Assembly: GCA_013178275.1 (NCBI GenBank)
Contig: JABLWZ010000018.1
Coordinates: 28,324-92,323 of the forward strand
Source of the DNA: Bacillota bacterium
GTDB taxonomy: Bacteria > Bacillota > Ch66 > Ch109
Length of the DNA stretch: 64,000 nucleotides
Reading direction: 5' to 3'
A program made the position numbers and the translations under genes. Below the pieces are notes generated by a model. It did not search any database and was not told the DNA's origin. It saw nothing but the letters and a program-made list of their open reading frames with translations. Positions 1-10,573 of this stretch are shown piece after piece (position 1 is the first letter of the stretch; every line of letters begins with the position of its first letter).

Positions 1-57
1 GGTATACTGAAAAAGTAAAAAGACATGTTTTACGATTATCTCGATAGGATGTAACAT

Positions 58-1458
58 ATGAACCCCACTACCACCGAATCCACCGTTGAATACCTGAGCC
101 GCTGGAAGATATTGGCCTCGGTCATGGTCGGCAGCATCATGGGGCCGCTGGACGCCAGCATAGTCTACATTAGCCTGCCCACCATCGCCCAGGAGTTCAA
201 CGTCCCGCCCGACTCGGTCGGCTGGGTCTCGATGGCCTACCTGCTGATAATGGGCAGCTTCCTGCTCTCCTTCGGCCGCCTGGGCGACATGCTGGGGTTC
301 AAGCGCATCTACCTGCTGGGGCTGGCGGTCTTCACCCTGGCCTCCGCCGCCTGCAGCCTCGCAGGCAGCCTGCCGGTCCTGATCGCCGCCCGGGCCTTCC
401 AGGCCGTGGGCGCCGGGCTCTCGCTCTCCATGACCACTGCTATCATCACCAACTCCTTCCCGCCGTCGGAAAGGGGCCGCGCCCTCGGGATCAACGGCAT
501 GCTGGTGGCGGTGGGCCTGGCCATGGGGCCGAGCCTGGGGGGCTTTCTGGTGGAACTCTCGGGGTGGCGTTCGATATTCCTGGTCAACCTGCCCATCGGG
601 CTTGCCGCTTTTATCCTGACATTGAAAATACTGCCCGCCGTGCGCGGCGTGAGCGGGAGCTTCTTCGACTGGCCGGGATCGCTGCTCGGGTTCGGCAGCC
701 TGCTGACCCTGCTACTGTTCGCCAGCCAGGGCCAGTCGGCCGGGTGGTCGGCTGGCATCTGGGTCATGGGATTCTTAGCGGTGGCCCTGGCCCTCTGGTT
801 CATCCGCTGGGAGGCCCGCGCGCCGCAGCCGATCCTGGACCTGGAGCTTTTCGGCCACCGCACCTTCTCGGCGGGCAACGCCGCCTCCCTGATGAACTTC
901 GTGACCCAGTACATCATCGTCTTCCTTACCCCTTTCCTGCTGCAGCAGGGCCTGGGCCTGAAGCCGGGGACCACCGGCGCCTACATGACCGCGTTCCCCC
1001 TGACCGTACTGGTGATCGCCCCGCTCGCCGGGACCCTCTCCGACCGCCTGGGCCAGCGCGGGCTGGCCTTCATCGGCAGCCTCTGCTGCACCGCGGCCGC
1101 CCTCGGACTGGTCCTGTTCTCTTTCAAGGTCCAGCCCTACCAGGTTTCTATCTGCCTGGGGCTGTTCGGCCTGGGGACCGGGCTGTTCCAGTCCCCGAAC
1201 ACCAGCGCGGTCATGAGCGCTGTACCCAAGCACCGCCTGGGGATAGCCAGCGGGGTCCAGGCCACCACCCGCAACGTCGGGATGGTGTTCGGGATAGCCC
1301 TGGGAGGGGCGGTTTTCGCCTCCCGCCAGGCCGCTTACATCTACCAGGGGGGTCCCAGCCCCTTCCTCTCGGCGATCCAGGACGCCTACCTGTCCGCCGC
1401 GGTGGTCTCCGCCGCGGCCACCCTGATGCTGATATTCCTCAGGGAGAAAAACTCCTAA
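58..1458 (+). CDS. MFS drug exporter, DHA2 (14-TM) family
   Basis: This 466-residue, strongly hydrophobic protein is a proton-driven exporter of the EmrB/QacA type in the cytoplasmic membrane. The first helix carries the DHA2-type motif LDASIVYISLP (about residues 31-41), and the loop between helices 2 and 3 carries the general MFS motif GRLGDMLGFKR (from residue 73). The length fits the 14-helix branch. The ATG at 58 is preceded by only a weak AGGAT-type ribosome site. It stands alone, and its stop overlaps the end of the convergent polymerase gene by 4 bases. The substrate cannot be told from sequence; no adjacent regulator is visible inside the window. Confidence 0.88.
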   Translation: MNPTTTESTVEYLSRWKILASVMVGSIMGPLDASIVYISLPTIAQEFNVPPDSVGWVSMAYLLIMGSFLLSFGRLGDMLGFKRIYLLGLAVFTLASAACSLAGSLPVLIAARAFQAVGAGLSLSMTTAIITNSFPPSERGRALGINGMLVAVGLAMGPSLGGFLVELSGWRSIFLVNLPIGLAAFILTLKILPAVRGVSGSFFDWPGSLLGFGSLLTLLLFASQGQSAGWSAGIWVMGFLAVALALWFIRWEARAPQPILDLELFGHRTFSAGNAASLMNFVTQYIIVFLTPFLLQQGLGLKPGTTGAYMTAFPLTVLVIAPLAGTLSDRLGQRGLAFIGSLCCTAAALGLVLFSFKVQPYQVSICLGLFGLGTGLFQSPNTSAVMSAVPKHRLGIASGVQATTRNVGMVFGIALGGAVFASRQAAYIYQGGPSPFLSAIQDAYLSAAVVSAAATLMLIFLREKNS

Positions 1459-2357
1459 CCCCGGCCCGCCGATTCCATCAGCCGCCGCAGGTCCTGCCTC
1501 ATGGTCAGCATCGGGGCCAGCAGGTCCCCGGTCTTTTTAACCCTCTCCAGCCCGTTCTTGATGGTGAAGTCGGTCGGCCGCACCTTCCCCTCGGCGACCT
1601 CCTCCCAGGTGATCGGCATGGACACCGGGGCCAGGGGCCGGGGTCTCGGGCTGTAAACAGCCACCACCGTCTTGCCCCGGAGGTTCTGCAGGAAGTCCAG
1701 GTAGACCTTCCCGCCCCTTTTCTTCACCATCCGCTCCACGGTGGCCTTCTCGGGGAAGGCCTTCGCCACCAGGCTGGCCACGTAGCCCGCCGCTCGCGCC
1801 ACCTCGGGGTAGGTGTGGTCCGGGGCGATGGGGACGAAGACGTGCAGCCCGGTCGCCCCCGAGGTCTTGGGGAAGGCCTCCAGGCCGTATCGCTTCAGCA
1901 CCTCCCTGATCGCCAGCGCCAGGAGTAGGACGTCGTCGAAGCCCGAGGGCGGCTCGGGGTCGATGTCGAGGACCATTATGTCGGGGTAGTCGTCCTTCTG
2001 CCAGCGGGAAAACCAGGGGTGGATCTCGATGGCCCCCTGGTTCACCATCCAGAGCAGGGTCGCCTGGTCGTTGCAGATGGTGTAGTGGACCATCTTGTCT
2101 CCCGAGTGGTGGATGGCGGCGGTCTTCACCCAGTTCGGCGCGTACTCCGGGGTCTCCTTCTGGTAGAACGACTCCCCTTCGACCCCGTCGGGGTGGCGCA
2201 CCAGCACGATCGGGCGGTCCTGCAGGTGGGGCAGCAGGTAGGGGCTGATCTCCGCGTAGTAGTGCAGCAGTTCCCCCTTGGTGTATCCCTCCCGCGGCCA
2301 GAACACCTTGTCCAGGTTGGTCAGGTTCAGTTCACGCTGGTCTATTTTCGCCCGCAC
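1455..2357 (-). CDS. LigD-type polymerase/primase domain, stand-alone (NHEJ)
   Basis: The 300-residue protein matches the archaeo-eukaryotic primase-like polymerase domain of bacterial LigD, which adds nucleotides at broken DNA ends during Ku-dependent end joining. The metal-binding motif LDIDPEP lies at residues 130-136 and the downstream SGATGLH motif at 166-172. The N-terminus (LTNLDKVFWPREGYTKGELL region) is typical of the family. The start is GTG at 2357 with AGGAG eight bases upstream. In many bacteria this domain is fused to a ligase and a phosphoesterase; here it is separate. It is transcribed divergently from the ligase gene across 71 bp, and no phosphoesterase domain is seen. Confidence 0.93.
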   Translation of the reverse strand: MRAKIDQRELNLTNLDKVFWPREGYTKGELLHYYAEISPYLLPHLQDRPIVLVRHPDGVEGESFYQKETPEYAPNWVKTAAIHHSGDKMVHYTICNDQATLLWMVNQGAIEIHPWFSRWQKDDYPDIMVLDIDPEPPSGFDDVLLLALAIREVLKRYGLEAFPKTSGATGLHVFVPIAPDHTYPEVARAAGYVASLVAKAFPEKATVERMVKKRGGKVYLDFLQNLRGKTVVAVYSPRPRPLAPVSMPITWEEVAEGKVRPTDFTIKNGLERVKKTGDLLAPMLTMRQDLRRLMESAGRG

Positions 2358-2428
2358 CTTCGTTTCTCCTGAAAAATTTATTTTTCGGTTCCATTATATA
2401 TCTCTCCCTCAATCCCCAAAATAATAAA
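2358..2428. promoter_or_regulatory. Divergent promoter region between the LigD polymerase and ligase genes
   Basis: This AT-rich 71-bp gap is the only place from which both genes can be transcribed. On the minus strand it contains TATAAT within TATATAATGG (about 2393-2402). No convincing -35 box at ideal spacing was found for either direction, so the sigma factor is open. Related genes in Bacillus are switched on in the forespore, but no clear sigma-G box was seen here. Confidence 0.4.
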
Positions 2429-3373
2429 ATGAAGCAAGGACTTACCCCCATAATCCCTTTCGAACCGGTCCTGGTGGAAAAAATCCCCCGCGGGGAGCAG
2501 TGGGCCGCCCAGGTCAAGTGGGACGGGGTGCGGATGCTCACCTACCACGACGGTGAGAACACCAGGCTCTTCAACCGCCGCCTGAACGAGCGCACCCTGC
2601 AGTACCCCGAGCTGGCGGATATCAAGGACTACTGCCGGGCCTCCTCGGTGGTGCTCGACGGCGAGGTCATCGCCCTGGTGGACGGGAGGCCCTCCTTCTC
2701 CCAGGTGATGAAGCGGGACGGGGCCCGCCTCCCCGCCAACATCGAGCGCGCCCGCCGGAACATCCCCGTCACCCACATGCTGTTCGACGTCCTGTTCTTA
2801 AACGGCGAGTGGATGACCCACCTCCCCCTCCACCAGCGGCAGTCGGTCTTAAGCGACATCATCATCCCCCGGGAGCACGTCCGGCTGGTGGAGAACTTCT
2901 ACAACGGCGAGGGCCTGTACCGGGCCGTCAGCGAGCGGGGCATGGAGGGGATAGTCTGCAAGGACCTCCACTCCTCCTACGCCATCGAGGGAAAAGACCG
3001 GCGCTGGCAGAAGATCAAGAATTACCGGGACCTGATCGCGGTGGTCGGCGGGGTGACCTACCGCGCCGGTGTGGTCAACTCCGTCCTCCTGGGACTCTAC
3101 GACCGGGAGGGGGACCTGCGGTACATCGGGCACGCGGGCGCCGGCCGGCTGACGATGAGCGACTGGAGGAGCCTCACCGCGCTGGTCAGGCCGCTCCAGC
3201 TGGACCGGCTGCCCTTCGTCAACACCCCGGGGCAGGTCAGGGGCGCGGTCGGGGTGAAGCCGCGGTTGACCGCCAGGGTCCAGTTCGCCGAGTGGACCGC
3301 GGACCGGCAGCTGCGCCAGCCCAGCATCCAGGCGTTCGTGGACCTCCCCTCCGACCGGTACGTTTTCGAGTGA
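2429..3373 (+). CDS. ATP-dependent DNA ligase, LigD ligase-domain type
   Basis: This 314-residue protein has the nucleotidyltransferase and OB-fold layout of the LigD ligase domain and should seal breaks held by Ku. The adenylated lysine is K30 in KWDGVR. Other motifs are LDGEV (residues 76-80), EGIVCK (173-178) and WQKIK (193-197). The polymerase domain is encoded divergently and Ku convergently; the ligase stop TGA ends at 3373 and the Ku stop begins at 3374, with no gap. Unusually, the ATG at 2429 has no recognisable Shine-Dalgarno sequence (the preceding bases are AT-rich), so a leaderless or weakly translated mRNA is possible. Confidence 0.93.
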   Translation: MKQGLTPIIPFEPVLVEKIPRGEQWAAQVKWDGVRMLTYHDGENTRLFNRRLNERTLQYPELADIKDYCRASSVVLDGEVIALVDGRPSFSQVMKRDGARLPANIERARRNIPVTHMLFDVLFLNGEWMTHLPLHQRQSVLSDIIIPREHVRLVENFYNGEGLYRAVSERGMEGIVCKDLHSSYAIEGKDRRWQKIKNYRDLIAVVGGVTYRAGVVNSVLLGLYDREGDLRYIGHAGAGRLTMSDWRSLTALVRPLQLDRLPFVNTPGQVRGAVGVKPRLTARVQFAEWTADRQLRQPSIQAFVDLPSDRYVFE

Positions 3374-4204
3374 CTACCTGGCGGTCAGCCGGCTCTCGCG
3401 CCGCTTCTTCACCGTGGGCTTCTCCTCCGCCCGCTTCTTCTCCGTCTGCTCCAGGCTGGCCCGCAGCGCCTCCATCAGGTCGACCACCTTCTCGGGGTGC
3501 GGCCGGGCCGGGGCCGTGAACTCCTCGCCCGTGATGCGGCTCTCGATCAGTTCCCGCACCGCGCGGCGGTATTCGCTGGTGTACTTTTCCGGCTCGAACC
3601 GGGCGGTCAGGTTCTCCACCAGGTTCACCGCCATCTCCACCTCCCGCTCCTGCAGACTGGGGGCTGGTCCCAGGTCGGGTATCTGCTCCCGGGGCCGTAT
3701 CTCGTCGGGGTAGAACATGGTCTCCAGCATCAGCGCCCCGTCGTGGACCCGCACCACCGCCAGCGACTCCTTGGACCGCAGGGTGAAGCGGGCTATCGCG
3801 ATCCGCCCCGACTCGGCCATCGCCCGCTCCAGCAGGGCGTAGGCCTTGTGCCCGCCCTCGCCGGGCCCCAGGTAGTATGACTTGGCGTAGTACACCGGGT
3901 CGATCTCCGAGAGGTTCACGAAGTCTATCAGGTCGATGGTCCGGGTGCTTTCGGGGGCGATCTCCTCCAGGTCCTGGTCGGAGATTATCACGTGACGCCC
4001 CTTCTCGAACTCGTAACCCCGCACGATCTCCTCGTTCGCCACCTCCCGCTCGCAGGTGGGGCAGCGGCGCTGGTACTGGATCGGGGTCTGGCACTTGTCG
4101 TGCAGGAAATGGAACTTGATCTGCTTCTCCTCGGTGGCGGGGTAGAGCTTGACCGGGATGTTCACCAGTCCGAAGCTGATGGCCCCCTTCCAGATGCTGC
4201 GCAT
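3374..4204 (-). CDS. ku: Ku protein, DNA end-binding (NHEJ)
   Basis: The 276-residue protein is the homodimeric bacterial Ku that binds double-strand ends and recruits LigD activities. The N-terminus MRSIWKGAISFGLVNIPVKL is characteristic, and a CxxC pair (CPTCER region) lies near residue 60. The C-terminus is lysine/arginine-rich, as expected for DNA binding. An upstream in-frame ATG at 4282 would add 26 residues, but the ATG at 4204 fits the family start and has AGGGAGG eight bases before it. It is convergent with the ligase, the stop codons being adjacent. With the polymerase and ligase it makes a complete minimal end-joining set. Confidence 0.96.
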   Translation of the reverse strand: MRSIWKGAISFGLVNIPVKLYPATEEKQIKFHFLHDKCQTPIQYQRRCPTCEREVANEEIVRGYEFEKGRHVIISDQDLEEIAPESTRTIDLIDFVNLSEIDPVYYAKSYYLGPGEGGHKAYALLERAMAESGRIAIARFTLRSKESLAVVRVHDGALMLETMFYPDEIRPREQIPDLGPAPSLQEREVEMAVNLVENLTARFEPEKYTSEYRRAVRELIESRITGEEFTAPARPHPEKVVDLMEALRASLEQTEKKRAEEKPTVKKRRESRLTAR

Positions 4205-4359
4205 AAACGAAAACCTCCCTTTGGCAGTATTTTGCGCCGGGAGGTCGAGGTGCATACGAAATAAGAATATAATATTAAACAATGTTCAAAATATCTCAAG
4301 TTGTTTATAATTCACTATTAACCCATTTTTTCTTGTTTTATGACTAGTATATTATAATT

Positions 4360-4893
4360 TTAAAATTTCACTTCTTTTCCATAATGTAATATTCCTTGGC
4401 TATAATACTCAATTAACAATTGTCTTTTTCGATCATCGATCTCATAATAAATTCCTAATCTATAACCACAAACATGCTCAGGAAAACTTTTACCATCATA
4501 TGACCAAACATCATCATATTTTTCTTTACTTAAGGCAATAAGACGGTTCTTGTCTTTTATTTTTTCTTTCTTTCTAGCTGTTGATTTTTTCATTTCTATA
4601 GCTATTAAATTATCTTTCTCGATTATTTCACCCCTGCTATGAACTATAATATCACAATTTATAGGTATTACTTCCTTCTCCTTATTAATTATAGTTTTTA
4701 TTTTCCCATTATTTCTATTATATTCCACATCAACATAATAACGGTTGTATTTTGTTGTTTTAATTTCTTTTTGGATGTATTGCATCAATGATCCACACAA
4801 AGTACGTTCAGATACGCCACTAAGGATTAAATTTTTTTCTTTGTCAAGAAATATTCTGTTTGCTTTTTCAAATATATTAATTAATTGGTTCAT
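4360..4893 (-). CDS. AT-rich orphan protein, possible PD-(D/E)XK nuclease fold
   Basis: I do not recognise this 177-residue protein as a named family. It has a region CDIIVH followed some 15 residues later by LIAIEMKKS (about residues 85-110), which fits the D...ExK signature of restriction-endonuclease-like folds, with an amphipathic helix before it and a C-terminal strand-rich part. The gene is much more AT-rich than its neighbours (lysine/isoleucine-rich codon use), which suggests recent transfer. A good ribosome site (AAAAAGGA) precedes ATG 4893. It lies alone between Ku and the sigma-54 activator with no methylase or other restriction partner visible. Function is unknown; the nuclease idea is inference from a short motif. 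Confidence 0.6.
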   Translation of the reverse strand: MNQLINIFEKANRIFLDKEKNLILSGVSERTLCGSLMQYIQKEIKTTKYNRYYVDVEYNRNNGKIKTIINKEKEVIPINCDIIVHSRGEIIEKDNLIAIEMKKSTARKKEKIKDKNRLIALSKEKYDDVWSYDGKSFPEHVCGYRLGIYYEIDDRKRQLLIEYYSQGILHYGKEVKF

Positions 4894-4946
4894 ATTTTCC
4901 TTTTTGTTTACTGTAACCCATCAATACGATAGTTAAGACAATTATA

Positions 4947-7028
<2,082 letters not shown>

Positions 7029-7156
7029 TACATCACCCCCATGATGTAACATTTATTGTGTATACAATATGATTTCGCCTTTTTCCATGTATTACCTTCT
7101 ATGTGAATATCTGCACTAGTTAGAGAGACACGCCAACCCGGCCGCGGCGGAAAGTA

Positions 7157-7183
7157 GGCTGGCGGTGAAGAAACCCGCCAGCC
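7157..7183. terminator. GC-rich hairpin after the beta-oxidation operon
   Basis: GGCTGGCGG and CCGCCAGCC form a perfect 9-bp stem with a 9-base loop between the last enoyl-CoA hydratase gene and the activator gene. There is no T-run after it on the minus strand, so it may slow or stabilise transcript ends rather than act as a full intrinsic terminator. Confidence 0.45.
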
Positions 7184-7234
7184 GCAACCCAGGAGGCCAG
7201 GTTGAAAATTGAAAAAATACTTTTATTTTAAAAA

Positions 7235-8017
7235 CTATTTACCCTTGAAGACCGGTTTCCTCTTTTCGAAGAAGGCCGCCACCGCCTCGTTCTTGTCCTC
7301 GGTGCCGCAGCAGAAGACCGACTGCGCCTGCTCGTACAGCAGCCCCGCGTAGAGGCTGCTCTGGTCCGCCAGGTTGACGGCCTTCTTGGCGAACTTGACC
7401 GACATCGGCGGCATACCTGCTATCCTCCTCGCCAGTCCCTCGGCCCGTACCAGAAGCTGGTCGGGCTCCACCACCTCCTCTACCAGTCCTATCCGCAGCG
7501 CCTCACCGGCGTCGATCCTTTCACAGCCCAGGATAAGCCGCTTGGCCTGGCCTATCCCCACCAGCCGGGCCAGCCGCTGGCTTCCCCCCATATCGGGCGA
7601 GAGGCCGAACTGCACCTCGGGTATGGAAAAGGACGCGTCCGACGCCGCTATCCGGACGTCGCAGGCCAGGATCAGCTCCACCCCGGCCCCGAAACAGACC
7701 CCGTTGACGGCGGCTATCACCGGCTGGTTCAGGTTCTCCCAGCGGTTGTTCAGGCCCTGCAGCCAGGAGAGGTTCCTGGCGATGAACCCCGAATCCACCT
7801 GCCCCAGCACCGAGAGGTCGATGCCGGCGCTGAAGTTCTTGCCCGCGCCGGTGAGCACCACGCAGCGGGTCTCGAAGTCCCCCTCCAGTTCCCGCAGCAG
7901 GACGTCCATCTCCTCCCACACCTCTTTGGTCATGGTGTTCATGGACCTGGGACGGTCGATGGTCACCCGGGCCACCGCATCCTGTCTTTCCAGCTTAAAA
8001 TGCACCAATCCGCTCAT
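7235..8017 (-). CDS. Enoyl-CoA hydratase/isomerase family protein
   Basis: This 260-residue crotonase-fold protein should hydrate a trans-2-enoyl-CoA or act on a related CoA ester. The oxyanion-hole segment GAGKNFSAGIDLS lies near residues 56-68, and the second active-site segment SIPEVQFGLSPDMGG near 130-145 keeps the family glutamate. The ribosome site AAAGGGG precedes ATG 8017. It is the last gene of the fatty acid cluster, 43 bp after an acyl-CoA dehydrogenase. The insertion of a DM in place of the usual small residues after the proline is common in delta-isomerase-like members, so isomerase activity is an alternative. Confidence 0.87.
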   Translation of the reverse strand: MSGLVHFKLERQDAVARVTIDRPRSMNTMTKEVWEEMDVLLRELEGDFETRCVVLTGAGKNFSAGIDLSVLGQVDSGFIARNLSWLQGLNNRWENLNQPVIAAVNGVCFGAGVELILACDVRIAASDASFSIPEVQFGLSPDMGGSQRLARLVGIGQAKRLILGCERIDAGEALRIGLVEEVVEPDQLLVRAEGLARRIAGMPPMSVKFAKKAVNLADQSSLYAGLLYEQAQSVFCCGTEDKNEAVAAFFEKRKPVFKGK

Positions 8018-8060
8018 TCACGCCAAACCCCTTTCGAAAACAGATTCGCCCCCGGGCGAT

Positions 8061-9764
8061 TCACTCGTACACCCCGTTCAGCACCGACACCTGCCGCGTC
8101 CAGAGCCGATTCTCCTGCTCCTGGTTCAGCACCGGTTTTTTCATCATCTCCCTCAGGTACTGTTCCTGCTTACCAGTATTGGCATAATTCGTCACCTGGT
8201 CAAGGGCGTAATGGGAAAACTCGCGGATCAGGAGGTTGAAGATCCCCTCCACCAACTCGTCGCCGATCTGGTAGATACGGCAGTTCTCCATGATCAGCTG
8301 GGCGTACACTATCAGGGTGAACATCTCGCCGAGGGCGAGCATGTAGTCGATGTTCCTGGACTGTTCAGCGTCGGGGGCGGCGTCGGCCAAAAACCCCCGG
8401 AACAGCTCCACCTGTTCCAGGAAGACCTTTACGTTGGGCAGCTCCACCCCCCGGTAAGCCCGCCGGTAGTCGGGGAAGGTCACGCCGGACAGTCCGCCGG
8501 TGGTCTGGGCGAACAGGTAGGAGTCGTCCCCCGGCTCATCCCGCCGGGGTATCTCCGGGTAATCCACCGGGTTGAAGAAGTAGTTCCGCATAAACTTGAT
8601 CACCAGGGCTATGTTGACGTGGGTGGTCCCTTCCAGCCGGGGGATCATCCCGATGTCCCGGATGGCGGACTCGAAGTAGGTCTCCTGTTCAAACCCCTTG
8701 GCCACGATGGCGTCGAGCAGCATGTCGATCACCTTCATCGCCTGGGTGGTCACCTTCATCTTCTGGATCGGGTTGAACAGCAGGTAGCGGCGGTCCTGGG
8801 CCGACGAGGACCGGAAATAGTCCAGGCTCCGCAGGGCGTAAAGCTTCATGGCGATCAGCCGGCAGTAGGAATCGACGAATATCTTCTTGATGTGCGGGAA
8901 GTCGGTGACCTTCTTCCCGTACAGGACCCGGTTGGAGGCGTGGTTGATCGCCTCGTACAGGGCATGGGTGCAGATGCCGATCGAAGCGAACCCCAGCTGG
9001 AACTTGCCGATGTTGACGGTGGAAAGCCCAGCGTCCCAGGCCCTCGCGCCGCTGGAGAGGATGTCCCCTCGGGTGATCGGGTAGCCGATCAGCTCATACT
9101 CCCCCACGTAAGCGGGGCGCACCCCCGAGGTGGAGATCTTCTTGACCAGCTTGTAGTTGCGGTGCTGGGGGCTGACCACGAAGAAAACGAACTCGTCGTT
9201 GTCCGCGTAGCGGCCGAAGGTCGAGATCAGGGCCGCCTCGTTGGCATTCCCGATATAGTACTTCCCCCCATCCGCGAGGTATCCACCCTTCCCATCGGGG
9301 AAAAGCTTCATCTTGTTGGAGTAGAGGTCGGCGCCGTGCGCCCGCTCCGACATGCCGAACCCAAAGATGCCCCCTTCCGATAGAAGCTGGGCGGTCCGGC
9401 GCTTCACCTCCTCGTTGTCTCCCATCCATATCGGCCCCAGCCCCAGGATGCTCACCTGGTAGCAGTACTGGTGGGCCAGGGAGTAGAAGGCGGTTATCTC
9501 GTTGTACTCGCACACCCGGGTCAGGTCGAACCGGGAATCGGGCTCGCCGTACCCCGCCGGGGTGAGCAGGGTGGCGAACACCCGCTCCTCCTTGATGAAC
9601 CTCAGAAAATCGTCGTACCAGCGGCTGTGCTGGTCATCCTCCTTCAGGCTCTTCAACCCTTTCCGCTCGAAAAAGTCTATCGTCTTCTCCATGACCTGTC
9701 TGGTCTTGTCGTCGGGATGCACCCGGTCGTATCTTTTGGGATTCAGCAGCAGGCGGTTGCTCAT
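8061..9764 (-). CDS. Acyl-CoA dehydrogenase family protein (divergent, 567 aa)
   Basis: This flavoprotein should catalyse alpha,beta-dehydrogenation of an acyl-CoA. Signs are GFGMSERAHGADL (FAD/substrate segment, about residues 135-147), the GGKYYIGNANEA segment and the C-terminal LEGTTHVN with a candidate catalytic glutamate. It is longer and more divergent than ordinary 380-residue enzymes, with a C-terminal helical extension. GTG at 9770 is in frame, but ATG 9764 is placed 7 bases after AAGGAGG, so I use it. It lies between two enoyl-CoA hydratase genes in the operon. The substrate (long, branched or aromatic chain) cannot be told. Confidence 0.85.
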   Translation of the reverse strand: MSNRLLLNPKRYDRVHPDDKTRQVMEKTIDFFERKGLKSLKEDDQHSRWYDDFLRFIKEERVFATLLTPAGYGEPDSRFDLTRVCEYNEITAFYSLAHQYCYQVSILGLGPIWMGDNEEVKRRTAQLLSEGGIFGFGMSERAHGADLYSNKMKLFPDGKGGYLADGGKYYIGNANEAALISTFGRYADNDEFVFFVVSPQHRNYKLVKKISTSGVRPAYVGEYELIGYPITRGDILSSGARAWDAGLSTVNIGKFQLGFASIGICTHALYEAINHASNRVLYGKKVTDFPHIKKIFVDSYCRLIAMKLYALRSLDYFRSSSAQDRRYLLFNPIQKMKVTTQAMKVIDMLLDAIVAKGFEQETYFESAIRDIGMIPRLEGTTHVNIALVIKFMRNYFFNPVDYPEIPRRDEPGDDSYLFAQTTGGLSGVTFPDYRRAYRGVELPNVKVFLEQVELFRGFLADAAPDAEQSRNIDYMLALGEMFTLIVYAQLIMENCRIYQIGDELVEGIFNLLIREFSHYALDQVTNYANTGKQEQYLREMMKKPVLNQEQENRLWTRQVSVLNGVYE

Positions 9765-9794
9765 CCACACCCCTCCTTGGCGCCGCCAGGCGGT

Positions 9795-10556
9795 TTATTT
9801 TTTGCCGCGGGCGAAGAACCTCTCCACCCGTTTGCGGGGCTCGTCGCTGGTGAAGCAGAGTCCCCACAGTTCGTTCTCCAGCGACAGTCCCGACTGGTTC
9901 ACGTAGCGGCAGCCCTCGGCCACCGCCTTCTTGGCGTAGCGGACGTTGTCGGGACCGTTCTTTACTATCTTCTTGGCCAGCGCGAGCACCCGCTCCTGGA
10001 ACTCGCCAGGTGGATAGACGTCGCTGACCAGGCCTATCCGGTAAGCCTCCGCCGCGTTGATCGGATCGCCCGTGAGGATCATTTTCATCGCGTCGCTCCT
10101 CCCCACCAGCCCGGGGAGACGCTGAGTTCCTCCCCATCCCGGGAAGTTGCCCCACAGCACCTCCTGCTGCCCGAACATCGCATTCTCCGAGGCCACCCGG
10201 ATGTCGCAGGCCAGGGCGAACTCCATCCCGCCCCCGTAAGCGACCCCGTTTACCGCGGCGATCACCGGCGCCTTGCAGTAGGCTATCCGGTCGCACACGA
10301 TCTGTCCCATCCTCGACCCCGCCTGGGCGGTCCTCTGGTCCAGGGTCAGCATCACGCTGAGGTCCACCCCCGCGATGAAGGCCTTGTCCCCCGCCCCGGT
10401 GAGGATAGCCGCCACCACCGAGGGGTCGTCCTCGATCGCCCCGAAGGCCCGGTCGATCTCCCTTACCGTGTCCAGGGTCAGCGAGTTCATGTACTCCGGC
10501 CGGTTGACCGTCACGGTGGCGATCCCACCGTTGATCTCCAGCAGAACCAGGCTCAT
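9795..10556 (-). CDS. Enoyl-CoA hydratase/isomerase family protein
   Basis: A 253-residue crotonase-family enzyme. The oxyanion-hole segment GAGDKAFIAGVDLSVM lies near residues 52-67 and the active-site segment QQEVLWGNFPGWGGTQRL near 122-139, with the catalytic-position glutamate kept. The likely role is hydration of enoyl-CoA in beta-oxidation. The start ATG 10556 has GAGGAGGG upstream. It is 17 bp downstream of a dehydrogenase gene and 30 bp upstream of the next, so it is co-transcribed. Two separate hydratases plus the hydratase part of the FadN-like fusion suggest different chain lengths or substrates. Confidence 0.88.
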   Translation of the reverse strand: MSLVLLEINGGIATVTVNRPEYMNSLTLDTVREIDRAFGAIEDDPSVVAAILTGAGDKAFIAGVDLSVMLTLDQRTAQAGSRMGQIVCDRIAYCKAPVIAAVNGVAYGGGMEFALACDIRVASENAMFGQQEVLWGNFPGWGGTQRLPGLVGRSDAMKMILTGDPINAAEAYRIGLVSDVYPPGEFQERVLALAKKIVKNGPDNVRYAKKAVAEGCRYVNQSGLSLENELWGLCFTSDEPRKRVERFFARGKK

Positions 10557-10573
10557 ACGCCATCCCTCCTCTT

